NCBI GenBank assembly: GCA_011109175.1
Contig: RDEW01000002.1
Span: forward strand, 872,676 to 936,675
Length of the DNA: 64,000 nucleotides
Source: Dicyema japonicum
Taxonomy: Eukaryota > Dicyemida > Rhombozoa > Dicyemidae
Direction of reading: 5' to 3'
Position 1 is the first letter of the stretch. The number at the start of each line of letters is the position of its first letter. A model generated the notes under the pieces. The model did not search any database and was not told the origin of the DNA. It saw nothing but the letters and a program-made list of their open reading frames with translations. Of this stretch, positions 55,080-64,000 are shown piece after piece. The translations under genes and the position numbers were made by a program.

Positions 55080-55775
55080 GATTAATAGCCGGTTTCCCAT
55101 TCCAATGTGGTTATATTATTAACCCCAGACTTACCATTGTAAGCCCAGCACAAACAATCATAACTAATCCAAGGAAAGAACCAAAGGGAGAACATCTGCT
55201 TGTGTCGACCAAATCCATCTTCCAATACTTCATTACAGGCTGTGGTTTTGGAATGAAATTATGCTCAGTTAACACTAATCTAGATTGGTTGAGGTGGTGA
55301 CGACACCTCTGTTGCACTATGTCTTATTCGTATTCCTTACCGACTTCTCCGTTCACTTTGGGATCTTTCAATTGCAGAGGACTTAATCAACCTTAAAAGA
55401 AACACCAACTGGTATGCAATCTAACCAAATATGACGTCTCTGTCTGCTGTCTACAAGAGACAAAAACGACTGTACAATTTACAGAACTGTTTGGAAAATT
55501 CTACCTTTTTATTTTCCCGTCGGCTTGCCGACATTATGGTCTCGGATTTGCAGTCCATCATGACCTGATTCACTACGGTTCAAGAGTGTAAACAGCATCT
55601 GATATTATAGTGGAAATGGCAGACGACATGGATTATCTAAGAAAACTAGTGCGCAACAGAAGATCATGGTCGAAGCTAACGGAGAGGATGATTCGGAATA
55701 CGGCACAAGGGAAACTTAATAAATTTCATGTTTTCTCGGGAGTTCTTTTTTATAATAATTAATAATAACACTAAT
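55080..55775 (+). mobile_element. LINE family A, internally deleted (5' region, endonuclease start, C-terminal tail)
   Basis: 55080-55318 is the 5' untranslated region. From the ATG at 55319: FTLGSFNCRGL, VSVCCLQETKTT and YGLGFAVHHDL, the start of the APE endonuclease, with one TAA. At about 55605 it jumps to the C-terminal tail DDMDYLRKLVRNRRSW and ends in a (TAA)n-like tail near 55770. Endonuclease C-half and the whole RT are deleted. It gives the true 5' end for the family and shows that the copies at 4.5, 36.3 and 51.9 kb are 5' pieces. Confidence 0.7.
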
Positions 55776-55871
55776 CTATTAATTTTAAAATTTAAACGTC
55801 TAAATATGACGGATATACGGTAGCCCCTGACTGTGCAGATATTTTTTCTCTAGAATAACGGTGATTTTTTC
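55776..55871. other. AT-rich spacer
   Basis: Short AT-rich link between LINE and SINE. Confidence 0.5.
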
Positions 55872-56199
55872 GCTAGCCGGGTGGCATAGTGGTTAGGTGT
55901 CGGGCTTAAGTGGCTTAGGCTACGGGTTCGAATCTCGCTGCTGTTCACCTGGTGGAAGGTTCCACGCATCTACGATGCAGAAAGGGTTTCACGAGTGACG
56001 CCGTCATCAGTGGATACTCACTGCGGAACTGGATTGTCTAGAAAGGACACTCACACAAGAAAAATAAAAAAAGAAGTGAAGATCATTCCTTGGTTCTACG
56101 ATTAGTTAAAATTAACTGTTATTTACTTAAATAAAGTGTGTGTCCTGCCTATGCGGAGCTATAAATATTATGGCTCTCGTGAAAAGGCTTTAAAAAAAT
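55872..56199 (+). mobile_element. tRNA-derived SINE (SINE1), full copy, with a LINE family A 3' end
   Basis: The head has an A-box region GTGGCATAGTGGTTAGGTG and a B box GGGTTCGAATCTC (55924-55936), spaced as in a tRNA, so it can be driven by RNA polymerase III. The body follows, and the last 60 bp (GCGGAGCTATAAATATTATG ... CTCGTGAAA) are nearly the same as the 3' end of family A at 51.77-51.83 kb and 6.14-6.19 kb. The head is not a working tRNA gene: I could not fold a normal acceptor and anticodon arm. A 5'-truncated sister lies at 1651-1753. Confidence 0.85.
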
Positions 56200-56460
56200 A
56201 ACGGTGATCTCCAGTAGGTGCAGAAATCCGATCCCAAGATTACCTAAGAATTCTAGCGTTGATAACCAAAGGAAAGAGGGCATTTCAGTCGCGAGCGGAA
56301 TAACATGACCGCGTATTTTGCTCTTTTTGATTCTCAGCGGTAGAACAGGCTCAGAGGCACTTTGATGTCGGTTGCTAGGGTGGCGAATATGTCGGTGCAG
56401 GAGACGACCAAGTAAGAACTGCTCAGAATCGGGAGTATTTATGGTTTCCTCATTTAAAAG
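56200..56460 (-). pseudogene. Family D endonuclease tail, decayed
   Basis: Minus strand gives CTDIFATLATDI, ESKRAKYAVMLF and LEFLGNLG over two frames, matching TDTFAPCNLLQ, KREKYTVLLN and LEFWSRLDN of the 30-kb copy. Stops throughout. Confidence 0.5.
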
Positions 56461-56920
56461 AATGTATATTTCCTCATGCCATAAATTGTCCTAATTGTGA
56501 GATATCGTGTTGGATGCTGGAAGAGGAGAATTGGCTAATTCCAATGAGGAGAACAGGGGATAAGAAGAGTTTGTAGTAAACTCTTTATGATGATCTTATA
56601 CATAGACAGATTATGAGATCAAATGTACAGTGAGCTGAATAGTAAAGCAGCTGAACAATTTGAATAAATATGTGAATGTCTGTAAATGTACAGTATGTAT
56701 TTGACCATTCCTGGTACAGTTAACTCCTCCTAACCGATAAATTTTACTGAAAATAGCAAACTCCTCCTAACTGCCAGGTTTCTTGTCATCAATTTTTAAA
56801 ATTTATTTAAAAAATATCGAGCTAATGTATTTACCACCAAATGTACAAGTTAATTGCAACCACTTGTCGAAGGAATAATTAAATTGGGTTAATAAAATGG
56901 GTTAACAAAAAACGGGAAAA
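56461..56920. other. Possible pogo-like transposon end and spacer
   Basis: 56690-56880 resembles 32919-33010, beginning TACAGTTAACTCCTCCTAACC, with a second CTCCTCCTAACTGCC 40 bp on. No transposase. Confidence 0.3.
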
Positions 56921-57120
56921 GTGCGCGGTCTACCCAAGGATTTTTTGTTTGTCCCACTCGCCGTTGAGACGTCTGATTCCCTTGCGCCTGCGACAATGGA
57001 ATTCTTGAGTCGTCTAGGAAATCGGATCGGAGACCCTCGTGAGCGCTGCTGGTTATTTAAGCAAATTTCGATCGCCATCCAAAGAGGGAATAGCCACGCA
57101 GTCAGGGCTGCCGCTATATA
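56921..57120 (+). pseudogene. Family D endonuclease C-terminus
   Basis: A frame of 66 codons reads DFLFVPLAVETSDSLAPATM, then RLGNRIGDPRERCWLF and QISIAIQRGNSHAV, the end of the family D protein (cf. ISLAIVRGNSMA at 33.6 kb). The stop is followed by T- and A-rich DNA but no clean poly(A). Confidence 0.65.
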
Positions 57121-57349
57121 ACCATTTACTCTTTTTCTTTAAAAAAAATTCGTTAAATAAAATTGGCTTAACAAAAAAGTTAAATTGGTTAAAATATAGT
57201 TTACCAGCAGAATACTAAATTATATTGAACATCAAAGATGCAATGATATATTTGAGCTTGGATTGTAAAGAATGTCAAACAGCAATATATGGTGGTTCCA
57301 GGAATACAAGCTGATCTCTTGTATTCACGTGGGGCATTTACGAATGAAC
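57121..57349. other. No gene recognised
   Basis: AT-rich; nothing seen. Confidence 0.5.
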
Positions 57350-57790
57350 TAGGTTTTTTCGATCTTGTTACAGTTTTGTGGATTTGTCAGTGTTTTCCTT
57401 CTTGTTATGTCCTCATTGTCTCCGAGGAGGGAGCTCAACTTTAGCTCGCTCCAGTTCTCCTCCGTCCACGCTTCCTCTCTTCTGAGTTTTGTGATTTCAG
57501 TTTTGTCGTGGTCTACCGTTAGGAACCATTCACTAGTTTCGTCAACTTTTTTCTAAATAAGTGCTTCTTTATCATTCGAGATGAAATCAACGAAATCTTC
57601 GTAATGGGTCTCTTTGATGGGCATCCACCACCAACTCGAATCGTCTTGAGAAAGATCTTTTGACCCTCACAGTCAGATTCGTATCCGTTGGGAGTGTCCT
57701 AGTCAACCTGACTGTAGAACTTTCGTTCCCCCAGGGTTTGTAACAGTTTTTTTGCATTGACAGAATTGAAGGTTTTTAATATTTCAGAGT
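57350..57790 (-). pseudogene. LINE family A palm-thumb fragment
   Basis: Minus strand: FNSVNAKKLLQTL (motif A side) near 57770, and KVDETSEWFLTVDHDKTEI, LSSLLGDNEDITRRKTLTN near 57550-57380, the family A thumb. Motif B and YADD are deleted between them. Confidence 0.6.
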
Positions 57791-58084
57791 CATATATCAA
57801 AACTAACTAATTAAGTGATCTCAACTGATAATTTCCGGACTCTCTTCGATTTCTATGCTAACCATCCCACCGTCTCCGAAAATGTCCTCTCGAATTTTTG
57901 TTTTTCTTCGAGATTGATCGGAATTCTCCCGATAGATAAATTTTTCCTTAAAATGGGTTCTCTAGCTAGCCTTGCTCGTCCTTCTTAATGGAAGACATCA
58001 AATACACCCAGAACCGCCTACGATGGAGAGTCTTAAACACAAATCCATCCAGAACCACATTAAAGGTAAAAGACGTCCATTCAT
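57791..58084 (-). mobile_element. LINE family C 3' end fragment
   Basis: ACTAACTAATTAAGTGATC and the following text match the 3' end of family C at 4.95 and 52.81 kb. No RT attached. Confidence 0.4.
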
Positions 58085-58260
58085 TGCAGTTATGGGAACC
58101 CCTCTAATGGAGGAAAGAAAATGATGCTTTTATATGCCAACCTGGCACTAGGCGCCCCCTGAGACAAATGGATCACATGATGCCACTTTATTGGAAAAGG
58201 GAAGAGGGGAACATTACAAAGAAACAGAAAGACCCTTTATTAACTACCCCAATCCATTGA
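58085..58260 (-). mobile_element. SINE2 copy, partial
   Basis: Shares ATGATGCTTTTATATGCC..., GATCACATGATGCCACT and a body with AGAAAGACC with the 41-kb copy. The head is lost. Confidence 0.45.
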
Positions 58261-58492
58261 ATTAAATTGTGTTAACTAAGGTGTCCAAGTTTTTTGTGAA
58301 CTAAATAAATAATTAGACATACTTTTTCTCGAATTTTCTTTTTTAGTTTGCTCTAAACATTATAAAACCCAAACTCTTTTAATTAAAATTATGAAGAATG
58401 TAATTATTACAAATCCGCATAACAATAGTTGAATCAAATATATTAAAATCTATAAAATAAGATTTATTATTTTAATAAAATAAATAAAATAA

Positions 58493-58914
58493 TTAAATTA
58501 CAATTTTTTTATCTGTTGTGTCCATATTCTGATTTTTTACTTTTAAATGATTGATCTGCTTATTATGATTGACCGAGTCTTCATTATTCAAGTACTCAGA
58601 GAGCTCACCCAATTTAACTAGGTCAATTTTCCCATCGTCTTGTCATGAAAATTAAACTAGTACCTTGTGACAGTTCTGAGTAATTCACAGCTAATGATTA
58701 ATTTTTAATTTATACTTTTATTTTTATGGATTACATGGTATACTTTTTTGAGACCTATCTTAGCATATTTAAAAGCTAACAATGGAATCGCTTCCATTAT
58801 ATGCAATAAGTCAAGAATCGTGACTTCTATAGTACCCCTGTTTTCGGTTATTGAGAATAATATTGAACAGAAGAGTAGAATCTTAAAATGATATTAAAAT
58901 TAACATACAATCAT
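58493..58914 (-). CDS. Small secreted protein, unrecognised
   Basis: Four exons on the minus strand: 58914-58909 (6 nt), 58881-58716, 58690-58664, 58638-58493, with introns of 27, 25 and 25 nt. They join into 114 residues. The tiny first exon supplies ATG ATT and joins a hydrophobic run to make MIILLFCSILFSI, a signal peptide like that of the lectins. The mature chain has EVTILDLLHIMEAIPLLAF, IGLKKVYHVIHKNKT and an acidic LSQDDGKIDLVKLGELSEYL, which recalls an EF-hand loop but lacks a full match. No cysteines beyond the signal and no membrane helix. AT-rich DNA lies on both sides. Unknown function. The three in-phase introns support a real gene; the 6-nt exon is the least certain part. Confidence 0.6.
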
Positions 58915-59116
58915 TTATGCAAGAAAATGAGAACAAAGTTTATTAACTTGATTGGTTCGCCTTTATAAATATTTAATAATTTAATCAATTAATATTAAAA
59001 TATAACATTTATTGTTAAATTGCTATTTTTATAATTAAAAAATTTAAATTTATCCACAAGTCCATCAATAAATTTTAATTTTTTAAAATCTTTGGAATTA
59101 ATTTTAATTTTTAATA

Positions 59117-59524
59117 GGATTTGGCGGGGAAAATTTTTGTAGTTGTTGTGGGTACTACTCCACGAAATGATTAACGGATGGGAAGACCAAACGATTACAT
59201 TTTGATGTCATCCTATACTCCTACTGAAACAAGTTGAGATAATTAATAATTTTTTTTTAGCGTCCTTTGTGTTGTAGTTTATTGGAAAACCATGAAATGT
59301 TTGTTGTAAATGATGGTAATATGGTCGCCAGTATAGAACTTATTACTCGAATAATGTCTTACAACTCCAATAACCTTAGAGAAATATGGTCTTATGGAAG
59401 CTTCCCAATTAAATTATTTCATCTATCAATTAGGCGAGTTTTCCCTCAGTCTTGTGTTATTTTTAATCAATCGTCCCACAGTGATGACAGTGTTGTAAAT
59501 TATAGAGCAAAATACACGATATAG
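59117..59524 (+). CDS. Partial gene, unrecognised, with a 28-nt intron
   Basis: A frame before 59233 reads KIFVVVVGTTPRND, with a TAA, then RPNDYILMSSYTPTET. A good 28-nt intron (59233-59260, T-rich acceptor) leads to SLLENHEMFVVNDGNMVASI, ELITRIMSYNSNN and IWSYGSFPIKLFHLS. The second exon runs to the stop at 59522-59524. It could be part of a helical-repeat protein; I cannot name it. The in-frame TAA suggests decay. Confidence 0.35.
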
Positions 59525-59559
59525 AACATGGAAAAATTGAAAACACAAAAAATATAATT

Positions 59560-59690
59560 ACATGACAACCCTATCGACCGTTGTTGATAGAGACATTTAA
59601 AGAAATCGGGAGACGCTTCAGTGACGTGGAGGACCTTGACAGGCTACGGGACATAGCAAAGAGTTGAAAGAGAACTCAGCCTTGGGAAAA
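59560..59690 (+). mobile_element. LINE family A C-terminal tail fragment
   Basis: RRFSDVEDLDRLRDIAKS is the family A tail (cf. GDDLNSLRDLAKNRR at 51.7 kb). It lacks the usual 3' end. Confidence 0.5.
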
Positions 59691-61439
59691 ACCGGTAGGT
59701 AATGTAACCTTCAAGATGACCCGTAGCTCAGGTGAGTAACCTGTTCTTTATCCTATTTGGGATCTCCATATCTAAGGTATTCTTGAAAATAAGTTTTGTG
59801 ACATAAACTAGGCACTGAGTGTTCGTTCAGGAGAATGGATTGTTAAAGCTAACATCTATGAATTGGAGTGGAGACATCTTAATCCGTTCGGGATTCGGAA
59901 AACTCGAGGTCAACATGTCCCACAATGGACTGCAGCTGATTACAAACGTCCTTGGCCCTCAGCATGCCCATAGTTATCAAAGAATCACTGAGCAGAGTAA
60001 TCAGGGTACTCCGATTGATCGTAAATATTAAATGTAGTCACGTGGTCACCATCATGGTGGTTGAGTAACATACGTGAGGCATCCGTTGGATTGCCTTATA
60101 TCTTGGCTTGTAAAGTCTAGCATTCTTGACTCCCACATGCAGTGGTTGTGATGATTACTACAATACATTATAGGTAAGACAATAACCAGTGATAACCTTC
60201 AGAAACTATTCATTTGGAAACCACGAGGTCCACGGGGAATTAATCAGTTCTCTTTCTAAGCGCAGGCAAATGTTGAGAATCCACATGGTGTACAGGTCTC
60301 GTAGTGATATCCTTGAAAACGGGGGATCAACATAATCAGAGTTAATGAGGTCATCATTCAACATCAAAACTAAATTCCCCAAATTATTCCGTTGGATCTC
60401 TAAGATTGTGTTCTTCCCCAGTTTGTTCGATAGGAACAGTGTGTATAAACAGGGGCACTTTCCAGGAGCGATCCTTTTGGCTCTCTTAGCTTTCTGGTCA
60501 GCTAAAACACAGGCTATTGTGACAACAATAAAGGATTCCATGCGATTCTGCAGATATCCGTCTGCATACCAAACTCACTTTCAAGGACCACGTCTATAGT
60601 TAAGGGGTCTCTCTATATAAGCACTACCTAACAATAACAACCACTAATAGAAAGTTACTGGATTATGCACTCATACCTTTTCGCTGCAAAAGTGTAAAAT
60701 TACGTATAATTACAAGAGGGACACTGTTCGGACTAGTCTGCCGTTTTCTGTTGTACCCAAAGTCGAAAACTTAAATGAAACTAAATTTCCAACAAACTCG
60801 AAATTTCTGATCAATGGTTCAGGGAAAAGAAGTGATTAGCGTAAAAAATACTTTATGTCAGCTTGGCTCGATAAAGGTCACTCGCTTTGAATTTAAAGGA
60901 AATTAGGATAAGAACAAATTCCTTGTTGATCTAAACACGATATCCCAATTCGGGAATGGAAATCAGAAAGTCAGTTGGGTAACTTCGTGATTCTCTGAAA
61001 TTATATTAAAGAATATCCCTTTCTTGGTGGATACGATAACCCACTACAAAGGTTTTACCTTATAGGCGAGAGAGATATAAAGGTTTCTCAGACATTGGAT
61101 GAGACTACCAGTAGTGAGATTAACGGTTGACTCTAAGACGGAAGCCACTTCCATGATAAATTTGAGCTTCTAGTGCCGATATAACGTGTTGATGGGTCAG
61201 GAAGCCTCCACCATAATGCCACAAATGTCAATAAATCGGCCACTTTGCCAAGGCATTGCAATGGATAAAAAAGTGAATTCGCTGTGGAGGATCGCATTGT
61301 CTTCCGAAGTGCCTGTACAAACCAATAGAATTACGTATTAACTGCGGGTTGACCAGTCACGGAGCAAGTAATGACGGTGGTCCGGTGGCTAGGAAGTAGC
61401 GGTCTCTGTGAAAGACCAGGATGATTTGTATCTTCAAAA
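59691..61439. other. No gene recognised; several open frames
   Basis: A minus frame (60206-60541) reads SNKLGKNTILEIQRNNLGNL and LRDLYTMWILNICLRLEREL; a minus stretch near 59920-59990 reads LLSDSLITMGMLRAKDVCNQ. Both look protein-like but have no known motif and could not be joined to exons. Confidence 0.3.
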
Positions 61440-61765
61440 ACACAATTGCAGAGGGTGAGAATTCCTCGTCCTACGCGCATAATTGCGAAACTAGAGAAGA
61501 TAGACAAAAAAAACGCTGCAGAGCAAGATGGAGAGATGGAGATGTTGTGGAAACGGGACGTCCATTTTCTGGGCCGACACCCTAGAATGGTTGAAATATC
61601 CTGCTGTGGCAGATGAAGAAAAATAAATACAGGACTTTAAGAGACCAGTTCATTTACAAACCCATCGCAGCCGAAATGAGGAGGGACATGCGAGAAGAGA
61701 GAGAGCAAAAAAATCAAAATTTATTTTTTAGGTCAATAAAGTCAATTTTTTTATTGATTTTTATT
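61440..61765 (+). CDS. Coding-like stretch, unrecognised
   Basis: Two frames carry protein-like text: FWADTLEWLKYPAVADEEK (61570-61625) and, one base off, NKYRTLRDQFIYKPIAAEMR and RDMREEREQKNQ (61620-61710). They could be exons of one gene with an undetected intron, or a frameshifted pseudogene. Not identified. Confidence 0.3.
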
Positions 61766-62164
61766 TTTTGAGTTTTTGAATAAAATGCTAACGTGTCATC
61801 AACTGTTCGGTCGCATTCAAATCAGGAAGGTCATTCAAAAAGTTAAGACTGTTAGTAGAAAATAAATGTTGCTTGCAAGATATTAATGTTATTCAGGTTC
61901 ATATTGAGCAGATTTATCCCCCATGCAGCACAGATTTTTGGTTGTATGTATTGCATATACAGTGAGGTTAACGGAGATTTATTTATTATTTTAATAACGG
62001 TTAACGGAGATGGCTTAGACAACTAATTTCTAAGCGCATGTTGAACCACAATAATCTTAGTAATAATTTTTAAGATTATTAATTAATTAAATTTAAATTT
62101 TAAATAAATTAAGGAATAATTTCTTTGTGCTAAGTACTGGTAGTGACAGTTGTGCGCATTATAA

Positions 62165-63411
62165 ATGTCAAATGACCTAAATTGGGTGGAAAAAACATTT
62201 AATAAAGTTGATATGTTTAAACACGGTCATTCTCTTAATAATTTAATAAAACCGGAGATATTAGACTTGATTGTGGATAACACAGAAGTTCTCAGGACAG
62301 ACACATTGACAAATATCATAATTGCGTTATTATTTTATAATAAATTTGAAAATTCAAAGGTTTTAATATTTTTAAATTTATTAGGTTTTTAATCAAATTA
62401 AATTATTCATCGAAAAATGCCAGTCTCGCTTTTGCAAATTCTAATTGGGGATTTATTTTAATTAACTCCTTGAAACCTCTGCGACAAAGAGATGAACAAT
62501 GATTCAATCTCACTTATTGAAAAGATCAAAGGCGGTTTCAAAGGTCCCGATTCTTTGATTTACCAACTAGATTTATCTCCTAGCCATTCATGTTTGGAAG
62601 CTGTTGGAATGGACAAATCAGTAAAAAACAGGTCAAATGGTGGGAAATCATTCCACTTTAACTGTTTATACGATAACGGGGGGAGTTATTCTCGAAAGAT
62701 CCTAAAGGAAGGTATATATTAGTCTCACAGAAGCTTATGACTCCATCATAAATGTCCCCGAAGAGACCACCAAAGTTGAATATATGCCTTCAAGTAGTAT
62801 TTGAACTAATCAAAGCAATGTCGACGACTGTAAGTTCTAAGATGGAGACCTGTTTGACTCCTCAGCTAAAGTCTCTTTGAGAGGAAGAAGGGGGTGAAGC
62901 TTCTCGATATCACCGACCAGCCAGTCAACGTTGACAAACTGAAACGGAGGAGACCCATTACTGGTATTCTACGGCTCATTCTAGAATTCGAACAAAAAAG
63001 GTCAGAATCAGACCCCAACACAAGGAAGAGGCCTACTAATCGGGAAGTTCCTGTGTACATGGAGTCCATTCTCTCGAACCGGGCCCAAGTTCTCTCTCGG
63101 TCTCCGATTGATGGGTCTCTCATAAAACGAGTGATGGAATACTGTGGAAAACTTCCCAAAGCCCAACAGGCCCTGGTAATCAATTTCATAACACGTGACC
63201 CTTCCAAATGTAGTACGTACTAATAATGGTAGGCCAATTGAGTGGCAAAACCCATATAAAATTGTCGGAGTCCGTGGGGACCATTAAGACAATGCAAGGG
63301 GTCGTTAAATATTATAGAATTATTAATAAATTGGAACTTGATTATAATTCAGGCATTTGGGAGGTTATTAGAAGTTCTCAACCAATGATGCCCCCACATG
63401 ACTGCTATTAA
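62165..63411 (+). CDS. Unrecognised multi-exon protein gene
   Basis: The first exon (62165-62359) opens MSNDLNWVEKTFNKVDMF and SLNNLIKPEILDLIVDNTEV, followed by a 25-nt intron (62360-62384). The end is firm: a frame to 63209 with VKLLDITDQPVNVDKLKR, PITGILRLILEFEQKR and IDGSLIKRVMEYCGKL is joined over a 23-nt intron (63210-63232, with TACTAAT inside) to QLSGKTHIKLSESVGTIKT and LELDYNSGIWEVI, stop 63409-63411. Between 62385 and 62870 I could not choose a splice path; frames with IEKIKGGFKGPDSLIYQL (62520) and KLNICLQVVFELIKAMSTT (62780) are likely exons. Helical, no signal peptide or membrane helix. AT-rich DNA at 61.75-62.15 kb precedes it. Family unknown. Confidence 0.5.
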
Positions 63412-63477
63412 CGTTTGTAATATTTAAATTAATATTAATTTATGCTTATGTGCTATTTTGCTTTAATATAAGAATTA

Positions 63478-63785
63478 TGTAGAAAACTATCTTTTTGTCG
63501 ATCACTAGGCATACAGTGGAAGAAAAAATCCTTGACTAACTAAGTTGTCTCAGTTCTCATTGTAAAAATGAGAGGGTCATTAGGTTATAGTGTAAGGAAG
63601 AGAATCCTCGACTAACTAAGTGTTCCCAGTTCTTGTCGTAATATGAAGGATCACTCGGTTACAGTGAAAGAAACTGTCCTCGACTAACTGAGTGGTCCCA
63701 GTTCTTATCGTGAGAGTGAGAGGGTCATTGGGTTACAGTGTAATAAAGAGAATCCTCGACTAACTAAGTGTTCCCAGTTTTCATA
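63478..63785. repeat. 72-76 bp tandem repeat, about four copies
   Basis: The word TCCTCGACTAACT (first copy TCCTTGACTAAC) occurs at 63529, 63605, 63677 and 63753, with shared text GTCATT.GGTTA.AGTGTAA between. Each unit holds a stretch like the head-body junction of a tRNA-derived SINE in minus orientation, so it may be an amplified SINE piece. Confidence 0.85.
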
Positions 63786-63829
63786 ATAATACTGAGACGT
63801 ATCGTTTCTAAGCATCACGACCATTCATA

Positions 63830-63960
63830 TATCCCATGTTGGAAATTTCTCCAATGGAGTATGAAAAGCGAGATTTTGTTATGTTGGCCAGGCATTGGAA
63901 GTCTCCCGAGTTAGGTGGATCACATGGTCAATTCATGTTTACCATATTTAACAGTAATTA
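63830..63960 (-). mobile_element. SINE2 tail
   Basis: TGTTGGCCAGGCATTGGAAGTCTCC matches the tail of the 42.5-kb copy (CGGCCAAGCATTGGGCGTCTCC), plus GGTGGATCACATGG as in other copies. Confidence 0.5.
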
Positions 63961-64000
63961 ACAGATTCTTTTGGATTGATTTTTCTTTTGGTTTTTTATA

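Noticed and set aside
55872-55945. A tRNA gene
   Set aside because: A and B boxes are present but no regular acceptor and anticodon stems, and the text runs on into a repeat with a LINE 3' end; it is a SINE head.
57365-57556. A 63-codon hydrophobic plus-strand protein
   Set aside because: Antisense to the family A thumb fragment.
63478-63785. CRISPR-like array
   Set aside because: The whole unit is repeated including the would-be spacers; it is a plain tandem repeat.
1-64000. CRISPR array, bacterial operon or phage region
   Set aside because: No regularly spaced direct repeats with unique spacers, no ribosome-binding sites, and clear spliceosomal introns throughout.

Overview
The window looks like nuclear DNA of a small, AT-rich animal genome, most consistent with a dicyemid mesozoan. 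The host genes have single-copy metazoan homologues (CPSF6, MED4, PSMG2, a PDZ protein, C-type lectins, a four-pass MS4A-like protein), and almost all their introns are 18-40 nt long, mostly 21-27 nt, with GT...AG ends. Such introns in an animal-type gene set are the known hallmark of dicyemids. The species is an inference. All coordinates and splice calls were made by eye from reading frame, homology recalled from memory and intron phase; no search was run.

Layout. 0-8 kb: the left edge is LINE debris, then a Bcl-2-like gene, a tRNA-SINE between direct repeats, and two copies of an APE-type LINE (family A). 8-19 kb: three members of one unrecognised family of secreted/surface proteins (8.25-8.97 kb intact; 12.9-13.96 kb and 17.4-18.7 kb damaged), a GPATCH1 pseudogene, LINE pieces and SINEs. 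20-24 kb: a small PDZ gene, then the best copy of a CR1/Jockey-like LINE (family C) with a 2A-like motif, and a truncated CPSF6 copy. 25-33 kb: a tandem duplication carrying two secreted C-type lectin genes; a LINE with a restriction-like endonuclease (family B) sits 15 bp upstream of one of them, and the other copy keeps the empty site. 34-44 kb: a complete nine-exon CPSF6 gene, LINE and SINE remnants, and a complete three-exon MED4 gene. 44-55 kb: an MS4A-like gene with one frameshift, a second family B LINE, an eight-exon unrecognised gene, and PSMG2. 55-64 kb: an internally deleted family A LINE, the SINE that shares its 3' end, endonuclease-tail fragments, a small secreted-protein gene, an unrecognised gene at 62-63 kb, and a 72-76 bp tandem repeat.

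The genes do not form an operon or pathway. CPSF6 (3'-end processing), MED4 (transcription), PSMG2 (proteasome assembly) and the PDZ gene are housekeeping genes. The lectins, the surface family, the MS4A-like gene and the 114-residue secreted protein are candidates for contact with a host. About half of the window is mobile-element debris. LINE names A, B, C and D (D = a detached C-terminal endonuclease tail) are local labels. Single-base frameshifts recur in otherwise sound genes, so some 'breaks' could be assembly errors.
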